Shown here: piece by piece, positions 25,033 through 35,168 of the stretch
Layout: every line of letters starts with the position of its first letter
Numbering within the stretch: the first letter of the stretch is position 1
From: Actinopolyspora erythraea
GTDB lineage: Bacteria; Actinomycetota; Actinomycetes; Mycobacteriales; Pseudonocardiaceae
Direction of reading: 5' to 3'
DNA: 64,000 nt
Assembly: GCF_002263515.1 (NCBI RefSeq)
Contig: NZ_CP022752.1
Location: 3,534,001 to 3,598,000, forward strand
Translations under genes and position numbers: made by a program
Notes under the pieces: generated by a model
Database searches by the model: none
Told to the model about the DNA's origin: nothing
What the model saw: the letters and a program-made list of their open reading frames with translations, nothing else

Positions 25033-25453
25033 CACACTCCGAACGTCGGGATACCTCCGAGGGAACCGAGCCCAGAATCCGCCCCTTCAACGTGTTCAGG
25101 CCACGGCTGCCGACCACGAGCAGATCGGCCGAGCGCCGCTCGGCCGCCTCGATCAGCGAGTCGATCGGCGGACCCAGTACGGGTACGGTATCGATACTGC
25201 GCGCTCCGGCGGAACGGGCTCGATCGGTGGCCTCCCGCAGGCTGTCCTCGGCGGGTGCGGAACCGACCACCTGGAAGGCCTCCTGCCCCATCTCGTCCAA
25301 CGCCTGTTCCACCTCGCGTCTGCTGTTGGGATAATACGCGCAGACGATCACCAGGTCGGCGGAATCACCCGCCAGCTGCCCGGCCCGGCGGACAGCCCGC
25401 ATCGAGGGGGACGATCCGTCGGTCCCGACGACCACCGTGCGGTAACCAGTCAT
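25004..25453 (-). CDS. universal stress protein (UspA family)
   Basis: The 149-residue protein is a single Usp domain: YRTVVVGTDGSSPSMRAVRRA at the N-terminus and the ATP-binding type motif VVGSRGLNTLKGRILGSVPSEVSRRSECDVLVV (G-2x-G-9x-G-S/T) at the C-terminus. ATG 25453 is chosen because the upstream open frame is Pro/Gly-rich and unlike Usp. It overlaps the downstream cyclase gene, suggesting joint expression of a stress protein and a cAMP-producing enzyme. The 330 bases upstream (25454-25783) contain no gene; two loosely similar GACGTTGG-containing stretches (about 25632 and 25757) are the only pattern seen. Confidence 0.93.
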   Translation of the reverse strand: MTGYRTVVVGTDGSSPSMRAVRRAGQLAGDSADLVIVCAYYPNSRREVEQALDEMGQEAFQVVGSAPAEDSLREATDRARSAGARSIDTVPVLGPPIDSLIEAAERRSADLLVVGSRGLNTLKGRILGSVPSEVSRRSECDVLVVRTAR

Positions 25454-25783
25454 CGATCTCTCACTCCCCGCCCGCCAGGCCGCCGCACCCGGACCTCCGG
25501 GGTGTTCACCGGGCGGGGAAGCCCGCGTTCCGCCCGGACACCGGCCGACCGGCGTTCCCGGCACCGCGCGGGAACAGCACGACACAGCGGGACGAGAAGC
25601 ACCCGAAGACCGAAGCGACCCCTTACCGGACGTTGGCTGGCAACAACTCGGACGTGTGACTCAACGACCGAGCGGCGAGAGCGTCACGGGGACCTCGCGC
25701 CGTTTCCGTCCGGGCGACGCGCGAAAGCCCACCCTCGTCGGGAGAGCACTTCGACCGACGTTGGGCGGAAAGCAACCACCGGA

Positions 25784-27493
25784 TCAGCCGCGTCCGGAGC
25801 CCTCGGTACGTCTGAGCAGCATCAGTTGCAGCTGAACGCTCAGCCGTTCGGCCGGGTCGTCGAGATCGAGACCGCCGATCTCGGCGGCCCGCCGGACGCG
25901 GTGGCGCAGGGTGTTGGGATGGACGTGCAGCGCCAGGCTCGCACCCCGGACGTCACCGAAGAACTCCAGGTAGCACAGCAGCGAGCGGGTGAACTCGGTG
26001 CCGTTGTCGGCGTCGTGCTCGCGCAGTGTCGCCAGCCTGGGGTCACGCACCCGTTCGTTGTCCCGCAGCATCGTCAGCACTTCGCTGAGCAGCACGCGGG
26101 ACCGGACGTCGTCGATGGTGGCGACCTCGGCGCTGACGTCGTGCCCGAGCGCGTCGAGAATGCGGTCCGCCTCGATGCGGGACACCGGGACCTCGTCCAG
26201 CGTGGCGACCACCGAGCCGATCCCGGCCTGGACTCCGGAACGGAGCTGACTCCGCGCCGCCGTGACGATCTCCTGGGCGAGCCCGGACACCGCCGCGTCG
26301 GCGTTCCGGTCCGGCAGGTCCGGCAGCAGCACGTAGACCCGGGAACCGATCGTGGTGACCAGGGCGCTGCGGCGGTACGAAGCGGCGTGCACCGAGATCA
26401 GGCTGGTCATCTCGGCGCGCTCCAGCTCGATCTCGGAACGGTTGGACACCTCGGTGTGCTCCCTCGGGCGCAGGGTCAGCACCACGACCACGGCGGGTTT
26501 CCGGGGGTCGGCACCGATGTTCGCCGCGGCGGAGTCGCCGTCTATGCGGCTCTCCAGCAACCCCGTCAGCAGGTTCTCCCGGAACCTGGGGGCCATCGTC
26601 GACTCGCTGCGCTGCCGGATCAGCTGTAGGGCCGCGACCCGCGCCGCTCCGATCAGGGCGCGGTCGCTGCTCAGGCTGAGCGGCCTCGCCCCCTCCTGCA
26701 CCCATATCGTGCCCAGCGGCTGCGTACCGGCGTGGATACCGACCGCCATCCGCCGCCGGATCCCCAGATCTGGCCGGGGCTCGATGCGAACGACCTCCTC
26801 ACCGGAGCGCAGCCGTTGGTAGATCCCCCACTCCCGCAGCATGACCAGGTAGGGCTCCGGACCCCGCCTGCCGAGGATGGACAGCCTGCGCAGCTCGTCC
26901 ACCTCGTCGTCGGAACGCGAGTAGGCGAGCACCCGGTTGGCGGTGTCCTCGATGCTGACGATCCCCTCGGTCATGGCCGCCACGGTCTGCGCCAGCGAGA
27001 ACAGGTCCCCCAGCGCCTCCCCCACGTCGGTCTCGCCGGTCAGCCTGGCGTTGTCCACGGCCGAGCGGGCGAACGACTCCAGCTGCTCCCAGCGCACCTC
27101 GGGGCGCACCCCGAGCAGCGCGATCCCGCCGTCGATGGCGGCGTCCCGCAGCGCTCGCGCGTCCTGATCGGCGTCCACCTTGACCGCCACCGCCGCCGCA
27201 CCGGAACGAGCCACCCGCCGCACCAGCGGGATCGCCGAACGCCCCCGGGAACCGATCACCAGCACGAGGTCCCCGGTCCCCGTCCCCGGGGGCTCCTCCG
27301 GGTCCACGATGACCACGTCGTGAACACCGACGTCGAACCCACCCGGCGCGGCCAGCACGTCGACCAGCGGCTCCCCCACCGCGATCAGCAACTGGCGCAA
27401 CGCCACCCCCGAGGTCCGCGGTCTCGTCTCGTCCCCACCCGTGGCGGCCGGATACCGCTCCTCGGCAGCCAGTTGTTCGATCGTCCAATCCAT
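25784..27493 (-). CDS. pruC: PucR/CdaR-type activator of proline catabolism
   Basis: The 569-residue regulator has an N-terminal PucR-like domain (about 20-180), a central region and a C-terminal helix-turn-helix with the PucR signature GASLALHVHPNTLRHRVRRAAEIGGLDL near the end. It is divergent from pruA with about 130 bases between, the same layout as Rv1186c (PruC), which activates pruA and pruB in mycobacteria. ATG 27493 (MDWTIEQLAAEERYP) is preferred over a GTG nine codons earlier. The location makes proline or an intermediate the likely signal. Confidence 0.9.
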   Translation of the reverse strand: MDWTIEQLAAEERYPAATGGDETRPRTSGVALRQLLIAVGEPLVDVLAAPGGFDVGVHDVVIVDPEEPPGTGTGDLVLVIGSRGRSAIPLVRRVARSGAAAVAVKVDADQDARALRDAAIDGGIALLGVRPEVRWEQLESFARSAVDNARLTGETDVGEALGDLFSLAQTVAAMTEGIVSIEDTANRVLAYSRSDDEVDELRRLSILGRRGPEPYLVMLREWGIYQRLRSGEEVVRIEPRPDLGIRRRMAVGIHAGTQPLGTIWVQEGARPLSLSSDRALIGAARVAALQLIRQRSESTMAPRFRENLLTGLLESRIDGDSAAANIGADPRKPAVVVVLTLRPREHTEVSNRSEIELERAEMTSLISVHAASYRRSALVTTIGSRVYVLLPDLPDRNADAAVSGLAQEIVTAARSQLRSGVQAGIGSVVATLDEVPVSRIEADRILDALGHDVSAEVATIDDVRSRVLLSEVLTMLRDNERVRDPRLATLREHDADNGTEFTRSLLCYLEFFGDVRGASLALHVHPNTLRHRVRRAAEIGGLDLDDPAERLSVQLQLMLLRRTEGSGRG

Positions 27494-27623
27494 CACCGAC
27501 AACGATAGCCGCTCGCACAAGCCGGAGGGGCGGCCGAACTTCTATCCTCGGCAGGAGGGAAGGCCGGTGAGCCAAGGGCCGGCCCGCACCCGACATCGAC
27601 GTCGCGCGAGGAGGCGTAAGACC

Positions 27624-29252
<1,629 letters not shown>

Positions 29253-29415
29253 TTGAAGTTTTCCGGTCGGTTTGTCGGATCGCTCGGTTAGCGGAACCTC
29301 CCGCTGACTCTCGCTCCGGGAGGCCCGACATCGGGTAGGTACTACACAACGTCGGGCCTTCCTCACGAGAGCGCGACGCGGGAGAACCCGCGGGCGATCA
29401 GCTGGTGACGTGGCT
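29253..29415. repeat. dispersed long-hairpin repeat, copy B
   Basis: This copy starts right after the pruA stop. The stem spans about 29306-29373: CTCTCG (29308-29313) with CGAGAG (29366-29371), GGCCCGAC with GTCGGGCC, and tip GTAG-GTA-CTAC. It shares GCGGAACCTC, CGGGAGGCCCGACATCG, GTCGGGCCTTCCTC and GAACCCGCGG with copy A, while several differing bases keep the stem paired. It lies inside the pruA-putA unit, 93 bases before putA. Confidence 0.8.
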
Positions 29416-29507
29416 CCCGCGCTTCGGAACCGAAAAGCCCCGCGTTCCTCGACAACAAGACAGGAAAGCATCAGTGAGTCCGGCCACGACCCGCGAGGAG
29501 ATGAAAC

Positions 29508-30434
29508 ATGCTGCGCAGTGTGATGCTGGCCGCGGCCCGGTCCGGTGCGATGCGCCGGCTCGTGGAGGCCAACCCGCTTACCCGGACGGTGGTGGACCGG
29601 TTCGTGGCCGGGTCCGAGTCCGGCCAGGCGATCGGTGTCACCAGTCGCCTGGCCGAGGAGGGCCTGCACGTCACCCTGGACCACCTGGGTGAGGACACCA
29701 CCGACGCCCAGCAGGCAGAGGACACCGTGCGGGCGTACCAGGGACTGCTCTCCGAGCTACACGCCGCCGGCCTGGCCGAGCGCGCCGAGGTGTCGGTGAA
29801 GCTCTCGGCCGTGGGGCAGCAGCTCTCCCTCGACGGGGAGAAGATCGCGCTGGACAACGCCCGCAGGATCTGCGAGTCCGCGGCCGCCGTGGGGACCACG
29901 GTCACCCTGGACATGGAGGACCACACCACCACGGACATGACGCTGCGGACGCTGTCCGACCTGCGCGTGGACTTCCCGTGGGTGGGAGCGGTGCTGCAGG
30001 CCTACCTGCACCGCACCGAGCAGGACTGCCGGGAGCTGGCCACGGCGGGATCCAGGGTCCGGTTGTGCAAGGGCGCCTACTCCGAGCCGTCCTCGGTCGC
30101 CTTCCAGGACAAGCAGGAGGTGGACCGGTCCTACGTGCGCTGCATGCGGGCGCTGATGGCCGGCGAGGGGTACCCGATGATCGCCACCCACGACCCCCGC
30201 ATGATCGCCATCGCCACCGAGCTGGCCGACCGTGCCGGCCGGAGCGCCGACAGCTACGAGTTCCAGATGCTCTACGGAATCCGGCCCGCCGAACAGCGCC
30301 GCATCGCCGCCGCGGGGCACAGCTTGCGCGTCTACGTTCCCTACGGCGAACAGTGGTACGGCTACTTCATGCGCAGGCTGGCCGAGCGACCGGCCAACAT
30401 CGGGTTCTTCCTGCGCTCGCTGCTGACGCGCTGA
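29508..30434 (+). CDS. putA: proline dehydrogenase (monofunctional)
   Basis: The 308-residue FAD enzyme oxidises proline to pyrroline-5-carboxylate. Family elements of the beta-alpha barrel are VSVKLSAVGQQLS, VTLDMEDHTTTDMTL, LQAYLHRTEQDC, RLCKGAYSEP, ATHDPRMI, YEFQMLYGIRP and RVYVPYGEQWYGYFMRRLAERPAN. GAGGAGA precedes ATG 29508. It pairs with pruA, and the divergent pruC is the likely activator; in mycobacteria the same gene is called pruB. A strong hairpin follows the stop codon. Confidence 0.96.
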   Translation: MLRSVMLAAARSGAMRRLVEANPLTRTVVDRFVAGSESGQAIGVTSRLAEEGLHVTLDHLGEDTTDAQQAEDTVRAYQGLLSELHAAGLAERAEVSVKLSAVGQQLSLDGEKIALDNARRICESAAAVGTTVTLDMEDHTTTDMTLRTLSDLRVDFPWVGAVLQAYLHRTEQDCRELATAGSRVRLCKGAYSEPSSVAFQDKQEVDRSYVRCMRALMAGEGYPMIATHDPRMIAIATELADRAGRSADSYEFQMLYGIRPAEQRRIAAAGHSLRVYVPYGEQWYGYFMRRLAERPANIGFFLRSLLTR

Positions 30435-30444
30435 GCGCGCACCG

Positions 30445-30492
30445 CCGCCCGGCTGCCGCCCGGTCTTCGTCGATCGGGGGACAGCCGGGCGG
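30445..30492 (+). terminator. hairpin terminator after putA
   Basis: CCGCCCGGCTG (30445-30455) pairs perfectly with CAGCCGGGCGG (30482-30492), 10 bases after the putA stop. Confidence 0.65.
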
Positions 30493-30518
30493 CACCCGCC
30501 GAACGGCTCCCGCTCCCA

Positions 30519-31314
30519 CTAGTCACGCGTCCGTTGCGGTGCTCGTTCCTCGAAGCTGCCCCGGTTCGCGGTCACGAACACCATCTGCTGGTCTTCCTCG
30601 GGTAGCGGCATCACGTCGCAGTCGAGCCGCAGCGGGCCCGCTCGCGGATGGATGATCGTCTTCCGGCGGTGGCTCGGCACGCGCACCGGAGCCGTGCGCC
30701 ACACCCGTTCGAACTCCCGGCTCTCGGTTCGCAACTCCGACACCAGGGCGGCGAGCGACTCGTCCGACGGGTAACGCGCGAGGGAGCCGTGCAGGCGCGA
30801 ACCGCGAGCCACGCGAACTCCTCCCGGCCGGAGGCTTGCCGGACCCCACCACCCAGGAAGTGCCCGCGGACCAGGTTCGGCTCCCGCCTGAGGTCACCGA
30901 GCAGCACGTCCGCGAGCGGGGTGAACGCGACGAGGTCGTAACGAGCGTCGGTCACCTACCGCCGCCACGTCCGGCATCCGGTGCAGCATGTATTCCACCC
31001 GCCGACCAACCCGGTGGGGAGGGCGGAGCGGCGGCTCCGGAGCCACCCCGGCCGTCCGGAACAGATGAACGCGTTCGGCCGCGTCGAGCCGCAGCGCCCC
31101 CGCGAGGGACTCCAGAACCCGCGCCGAGGGGTTCGGTCCCCTGCCCTGTTCGAGTCTGACGACGTAGTCCACGGATCCGGCCGCACGTTCCGCGACCTCC
31201 TCACGTCGTAGCCCCGGGAATTCGCCTGCGTCGCTCCTTCGCCAGACCGAGCTCGGCCGGATCGAGTCCTTTGTGGTAGCCACGCAGCAATCGCGCCAGT
31301 TCCCGTCCGGCCAT
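30519..31314 (-). pseudogene. MmyB-like helix-turn-helix regulator, broken by at least three frameshifts
   Basis: Four segments in different frames rebuild a complete XRE/MmyB regulator: MAGRELARLLRGYHKGLDPAE (from ATG 31314, after AAGGGAA), then GLRREEVAERAAGSVDYVVRLEQGRG (HTH), then VTDARYDLVAFTPLADVLLGDL, then RYPSDESLAALVSELRTESREF through the end RGSFEERAPQRTRD. The frame changes lie near 31219 (a G-run), 30955 and 30800. All conserved pieces of the family are still recognisable, so the damage is recent or reflects sequencing error. It is divergent from an SDR gene that is also broken, a regulator-target arrangement common in actinomycetes. Confidence 0.85.
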
Positions 31315-31386
31315 GCGTTCCCTTCCGCTGTGCCTGGGACGGGTTGTACCTGGATGCGAACTCAGGCGAGTCGCACGCTCGATGCC

Positions 31387-32100
31387 ATGAACGATTCCAC
31401 AGCACTGGGGACCGGTGCCAACAAGGGCATCGGCAAGGAGATCGCGCGCCTGCTGGTCGCGGCTGGGGTGCGGGTACACCTCGGTTCGCGAGCCCCCGAA
31501 CGGGGACGTGCGGCCGCCGAGGAGATCGGGGCGACGTCGCGGTGCTGCCGATCGACGTCACCGACGGCACGAGTATCGCACGGGCCGCGCGGGAGCTCGA
31601 CGAGCTGGACCTCCTGGTGAACAACGCGGGCATCAGCGCCGACGAGGTGCCGGTGACGGAGACCGACCGCGACAGCTTCCGGCGAACCTACGAGACGAAC
31701 CTGTTCGGGGTGGCGGCCGTCACGAACGCCTTCTTCCCCGCGCTGCGGCGTTCCCGCCATCCCGGGATCGTGAACATCTCCAGCGGCACCGGCTCGCTCG
31801 GCCTGAGCACCGGGGCGAACCAGTGGTTCTCCACCACCGGGACGGATGGCGGCCTACCGTTCCTCGAAAACGGCACTGAACGCGCTGACGGTGTTCCACT
31901 CCCGCGAGCTCGCCGGAGAAGGATTCAGGGTGAACTCGTTGGCTCCCGGACTGCGGGGGACGGATCCCAACGAGCGTGCCGCCGGGGACGGCGGGGCTCC
32001 GGCGGAGGCTGCCGAGACAGCGGTCCGGCTGGCCATGCTGACCGAAGACGGGCCGAGCGGCCTGTCCCACTCCTGGGACGGCAGCCTGCTTGCCTACTGA
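31387..32100 (+). pseudogene. short-chain dehydrogenase/reductase, frameshifted twice
   Basis: Segments in shifting frames spell an SDR. The cofactor loop is GTGANKGIGKEIARLLVAAG (31408 onward); after a break at a G-run near 31535 come VLPIDVTDGTSIARAARELDELDLLVNNAGIS (NNAG motif) and ISSGTGSLGLSTG; after a second break near 31847 comes YRSSKTALNALTVFHSRELAGEGFRVNSLAPG (YxxxK motif) to the stop at 32100. Repairing two single bases would give a normal protein of about 237 residues. Loss of both this gene and its divergent regulator suggests the unit is no longer used, unless the frames are assembly errors. Confidence 0.85.
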
Positions 32101-32310
32101 GACAAGCTGGTGCCTGACGAGCCGAGCGGGAAAACGACCTGAACCCCGCGGAACCAACGGCAAGGGAATCCCGGTCATCGGATCAGGCCGCCCGGGATCT
32201 TCCCGACCGGGGAAGCCCGGAAGGATCCGAAACCACCCGCGAGTCGAACGGTATGGTGCGCCGGAGCCGCTGCCCGGCACAACCGGGAAAAAGCCGGATC
32301 GCTCATTCGG

Positions 32311-32382
32311 TGCGCGATACTGGGATCGAACCAGTGACCTCTACCGTGTCAAGGTAGCGCTCTCCCGCTGAGCTAATCGCGC
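32311..32382 (-). tRNA. tRNA-Val (GAC)
   Basis: Full cloverleaf: acceptor GCGCGAT/ATCGCGC, D-arm TTAGCTCAGCGGGAGAGC, anticodon stem CTACC-TTGACAC-GGTAG (anticodon GAC), T-arm CTGGTTCGATCCCAG. The 3' CCA is not encoded (CCG follows the discriminator). Confidence 0.97.
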
Positions 32383-32383
32383 G

Positions 32384-32455
32384 AGGCGGAGGCGGGAATC
32401 GAACCCGCGTACAGGGCTTTGCAGGCCCTTGCCTAAGCCACTCGGCCACTCCGCC
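32384..32455 (-). tRNA. tRNA-Cys (GCA)
   Basis: Acceptor GGCGGAG/CTCCGCC, anticodon loop CTGCAAA in stem AGGGC/GCCCT (anticodon GCA), T-arm CGGGTTCGATTCCCG. It lies one base from the tRNA-Val gene and is probably cotranscribed with it; no CCA encoded. Confidence 0.97.
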
Positions 32456-32500
32456 GAAACCACCGGGACAACGTCGGTCAGACGAGCCGGGCGGCCACCG

Positions 32501-32572
32501 AGCGGATGACGGGATTCGAACCCGCGACCCTCACCTTGGCAAGGTGATGCGCTACCGCTGCGCTACATCCGC
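32501..32572 (-). tRNA. tRNA-Gly (GCC)
   Basis: Acceptor GCGGATG/CATCCGC, D-arm TAGCGCAGCGGTAGCGC, anticodon stem TCACC-TTGCCAA-GGTGA (anticodon GCC), T-arm CGGGTTCGAATCCCG. It is the first tRNA of a Gly-Cys-Val transcript. Confidence 0.97.
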
Positions 32573-32752
32573 ATCCACGACGGCACCGGAGCTCTCCGCT
32601 CGGCGCCTGCGCCGTGTTCGGACAAAACTCTAGACCACGCCGTGAACGGCGATCAAACCGGGGGGTCCTCTCCGAGACACGAGCACGGCAGCGGGCCGGA
32701 GCCCGCCACCCCGCAGAGCCTGCCGCCGGCGGCACCGGCCCCCTCAACACGA

Positions 32753-33178
32753 TCACGACAGGTCGTGCGGAAGCAGCCTCGTCAGCGCCTCGTCGATGCT
32801 CACCCAGAGGCTCTCGTTGCCGGGCACCACGACATCGTAGGTGCGATCCAGGAAGTCCGCGAGCTCCTGGGCCGAGGCCTCGAAGACGGCGTGCCCCGAG
32901 GGGGAACTCAACTCGATCACCACGACCTCCGGGTCGTCGGCGGCGGGCCTGATGGCCACGTCGCCCTCGCCCGCGTGCGCGATCAGCCCGTCGGCCAGCA
33001 GATCACGGGCGAACACCCACTCGACCCAGCCCGAACGACCGGTGCGGAACGCCGCGACAACGGCGTAGGGGTCGCGGGTGTCGTAACGCAGCTCCACCTG
33101 GACGGGCACGGCGGGCGTCTGCGGCGCCAGCAGATCGAACACCGCTGTCGAGCGAAGGGTCACATGATCGTTACGCAT
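32753..33178 (-). CDS. SsgA/SsgB-family sporulation and cell-division regulator
   Basis: The 141-residue protein is an SsgA-like protein (SALP), a family restricted to morphologically complex actinomycetes that helps position FtsZ and control cell-wall events in sporulation. Typical stretches are VQVELRYDTRDPYAVVAAFRTG, WVEWVFARDLLADGL, GEGDVAIRP and SSPSGHAVFEASAQELADFLDRTY. ATG 33178 (MRNDHVTLRSTAVFDLL) is chosen because the 35 residues upstream do not fit the family. The closest pattern is SsgB, the most conserved member, but several SALPs could share these features. It lies just upstream of the three-tRNA cluster on the same strand. Confidence 0.88.
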   Translation of the reverse strand: MRNDHVTLRSTAVFDLLAPQTPAVPVQVELRYDTRDPYAVVAAFRTGRSGWVEWVFARDLLADGLIAHAGEGDVAIRPAADDPEVVVIELSSPSGHAVFEASAQELADFLDRTYDVVVPGNESLWVSIDEALTRLLPHDLS

Positions 33179-34013
33179 CGTCCTCGCCTTCCTAACTCCC
33201 TCCCGGCCGTCGCGAAATCGACCGAGCAACACAGTTGTGACGGTTATCCGGGTCCGTTCGCTCGCAACCGGCGAATAGATCACCCGTACGGGGTAAAATT
33301 AATTCGCTGAGCTACCACCGAACTTCGCAGCGTAGTCAACGACTCCGAGGGCGAGGAAATTCCACGATTCGCCAACCGAGCCTCACCACCCCACACCACG
33401 TCGGAGAAAACCACCGGACGCCGATCCCACGATCGGAAACCCGGCCGGTTCCGCGGCAACCCGTAATAGCGCTTCCGGACCTTTCGCACAGCCCACTCGC
33501 ACCACCCACGGTGGAGCTCGTGCACGAACCCGTAGTCAACGCCCCCAGACGGCCACCACAACGCTCCAACTCTCGACCGACCGACGCTTCGCGGCCACCG
33601 CGGGACGCTGATTTCAGGATAGTCGATAGTTATACGACAAGCCGTTTCGCACAAGAGCCCGAGGAGAGGCACACCACAAATATTCACCAAAACGGGCTAA
33701 TATCAAATACTCCCGGGAAGGGGTTTCACGCCTGAACCCGAAACCCGAAAGCGAGACCGGGGTCACATTGTGATATACACGATCGAGGCGCCGCCGCGCA
33801 CATGACCGGGGGCAGCGGACGGAAATATGCGCCGCACGAGCCACTCTACAGCCGCCACCGCGCCACGTAGGCTGGGACACTGTTGGGCGAAGCCCCCTCG
33901 GAGAGCAGGATCAGTCAGCTGGCAGGTGTGTTCTGAGCAAGACAGCAGAGCCCGGTTCACAGCAGCGGGAGAACGAGCCGCCGCACACACACCTCTCGGA
34001 CTGGCGGGCCCGC
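33179..34013. other. 835-base region without a supported gene, locally lower GC
   Basis: Between ssgB and the next plus-strand gene, GC drops noticeably, especially 33290-33310 and 33610-33790. An open frame of 136 codons at 33280-33690 (minus) has mixed third positions, odd composition (many Trp, Cys and Arg) and no recognisable motif, so it is not called. The ssgB promoter must lie in the first part. A short match to the D-arm of tRNAs (33307-33316) is not part of a complete tRNA. Confidence 0.5.
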
Positions 34014-34424
34014 GTGCACCGCCTGCGAGAGCGACTCCGCTGGTACAGGGAGAGGATACGCGCCAAGCCGGCGCTGAACACCCTCTACCGCTTCACCCTC
34101 GGCGTGGTCGGCGGAATCGTGCTGCTGGCGGGGATCGTGATGATCCCCTACCCGGGACCCGGCTGGCTGTGCGTGTTCGCGGGCCTCGGCCTGCTCGCCA
34201 CGGAGTTCGCCTGGGCCCATCACGTGAACATGTTCGCCAAGCATCACTACCAGCGCTGGATCAGCTGGCTGTCCCGCCAGCACCCGGTCACGCGCCTGGC
34301 GGTGATGACCGCCACCGGACTCGTCGTGGTGGCCACCCTCTGGCTCATCGGTGCTTTTGAGCTGGTCGCAGACGCCCTCGGTCTGGAATGGCGCTGGCTG
34401 GCCTCCCCCCTGCTCGACCCCTGA
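34014..34424 (+). CDS. TIGR02611-type membrane protein
   Basis: The 136-residue protein has an amphipathic basic N-terminus, two adjacent hydrophobic segments (about 28-48 and 50-66, YRFTLGVVGGIVLLAGIVMIP and GPGWLCVFAGLGLLATEFAWA) and a third near the C-terminus (95-115). The motif PGPGWLCVFAGLGLLATEFAWAHH is typical of the actinobacterial TIGR02611 family of unknown function. GTG 34014 is the first ordinary start; the frame remains coding-like for about 30 codons upstream, so an earlier CTG near 33933 with a GGCAGG site is possible. It precedes a tRNA-Val gene by 49 bases. Confidence 0.8.
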   Translation: MHRLRERLRWYRERIRAKPALNTLYRFTLGVVGGIVLLAGIVMIPYPGPGWLCVFAGLGLLATEFAWAHHVNMFAKHHYQRWISWLSRQHPVTRLAVMTATGLVVVATLWLIGAFELVADALGLEWRWLASPLLDP

Positions 34425-34473
34425 AAAGGATCGTGTAAGCTTCTCGGTGTCGCTGACGAAACACGGCGACGAC

Positions 34474-34545
34474 GGGCGATTAGCTCAGCGGGAGAGCGCT
34501 TCGTTCACACCGAAGAGGTCGCTGGTTCGAACCCAGCATCGCCCA
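34474..34545 (+). tRNA. tRNA-Val (CAC)
   Basis: Acceptor GGGCGAT/ATCGCCC, D-arm TTAGCTCAGCGGGAGAGC, anticodon stem CTTCG-TTCACAC-CGAAG (anticodon CAC), T-arm CTGGTTCGAACCCAG. The CCA end is encoded (34546-34548), unlike the tRNA-Val(GAC) at 32.3 kb. Confidence 0.97.
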
Positions 34546-34555
34546 CCACGGAACT

Positions 34556-34587
34556 AACTCCCCGGGAGGCACCGCCCCCGGGGAGTT
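34556..34587 (+). terminator. terminator of tRNA-Val (CAC)
   Basis: AACTCCCCGGG (34556-34566) and CCCGGGGAGTT (34577-34587) form a perfect 11-base stem with a 10-base loop, eight bases after the encoded CCA. Confidence 0.85.
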
Positions 34588-35168
34588 CCGCTTTCGGGAG
34601 TCCGGTCTCCCTCACTCGAGTAAACCGTGGAATCGCACTGTAATTTGTGCGCTTTACTGCTCTCCCACCATCGTGTAGAGCGCGCCAGTTCGACCGCAGC
34701 CCTCCCGTGGTCAGGATTTCTTCGTCCTCCCGGGGCCTCGTTGTCCACCGGATCCGTAACCGACAGCGACCGGGTGGCGACAGCGAGTCGAAATCACATC
34801 CCCGAACGGGGATTCATGCGGTTCGGGGTTCGTTCCTGGTTTTCACACCCGCGCGGTAACATGGTGAATCCTTACATTCACCGCTCATCGAGCGGGACAC
34901 TTCGATCAACCGTGGCGAGAACGCCCTTCGGCCAGGACACCACAATCATCCGACAACTGTTCGCGCCCAACCGAAAACCGAATGTGTCGTCAGGACCGCG
35001 AACACCGAGCACTCACCGCCCCCGCTCGGAACAGATCGGTTCCTCCGGCCGCTCGACGACTGGAGACCCGAGCACGGGGAGAGCGGTCAATGGATCGCAT
35101 CGCACTTCTCTATGGCGGTCCCGAGCCGAAAAGCCGCCGAGTCGGGAACCGTTACGGCGAAACAGCTC
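34588..35168. other. 580-base region without a supported gene
   Basis: The base composition is more balanced than in genes, and open frames on both strands lack codon bias and motifs. The only small pattern is an inverted repeat GTGAAT-ccttac-ATTCAC (34864-34881). This stretch lies between the tRNA terminator and the convergent end of the holin-family gene. Confidence 0.45.

Noticed and set aside
33301..33330. tRNA-like D-arm (GGTAGCTCAGCG on the minus strand)
   Set aside because: No anticodon stem or T-arm follows; a 12-base match to a very common tRNA segment is not enough for a tRNA fragment or attachment site.
33280..33690. 136-codon minus-strand open frame in the low-GC gap
   Set aside because: Third-position bias is weak, composition is Trp/Arg-rich and no motif or good ribosome site is seen.
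34864..34881. Inverted repeat GTGAAT-N6-ATTCAC as an operator
   Set aside because: It has no gene start within a sensible distance and six-base arms occur by chance.
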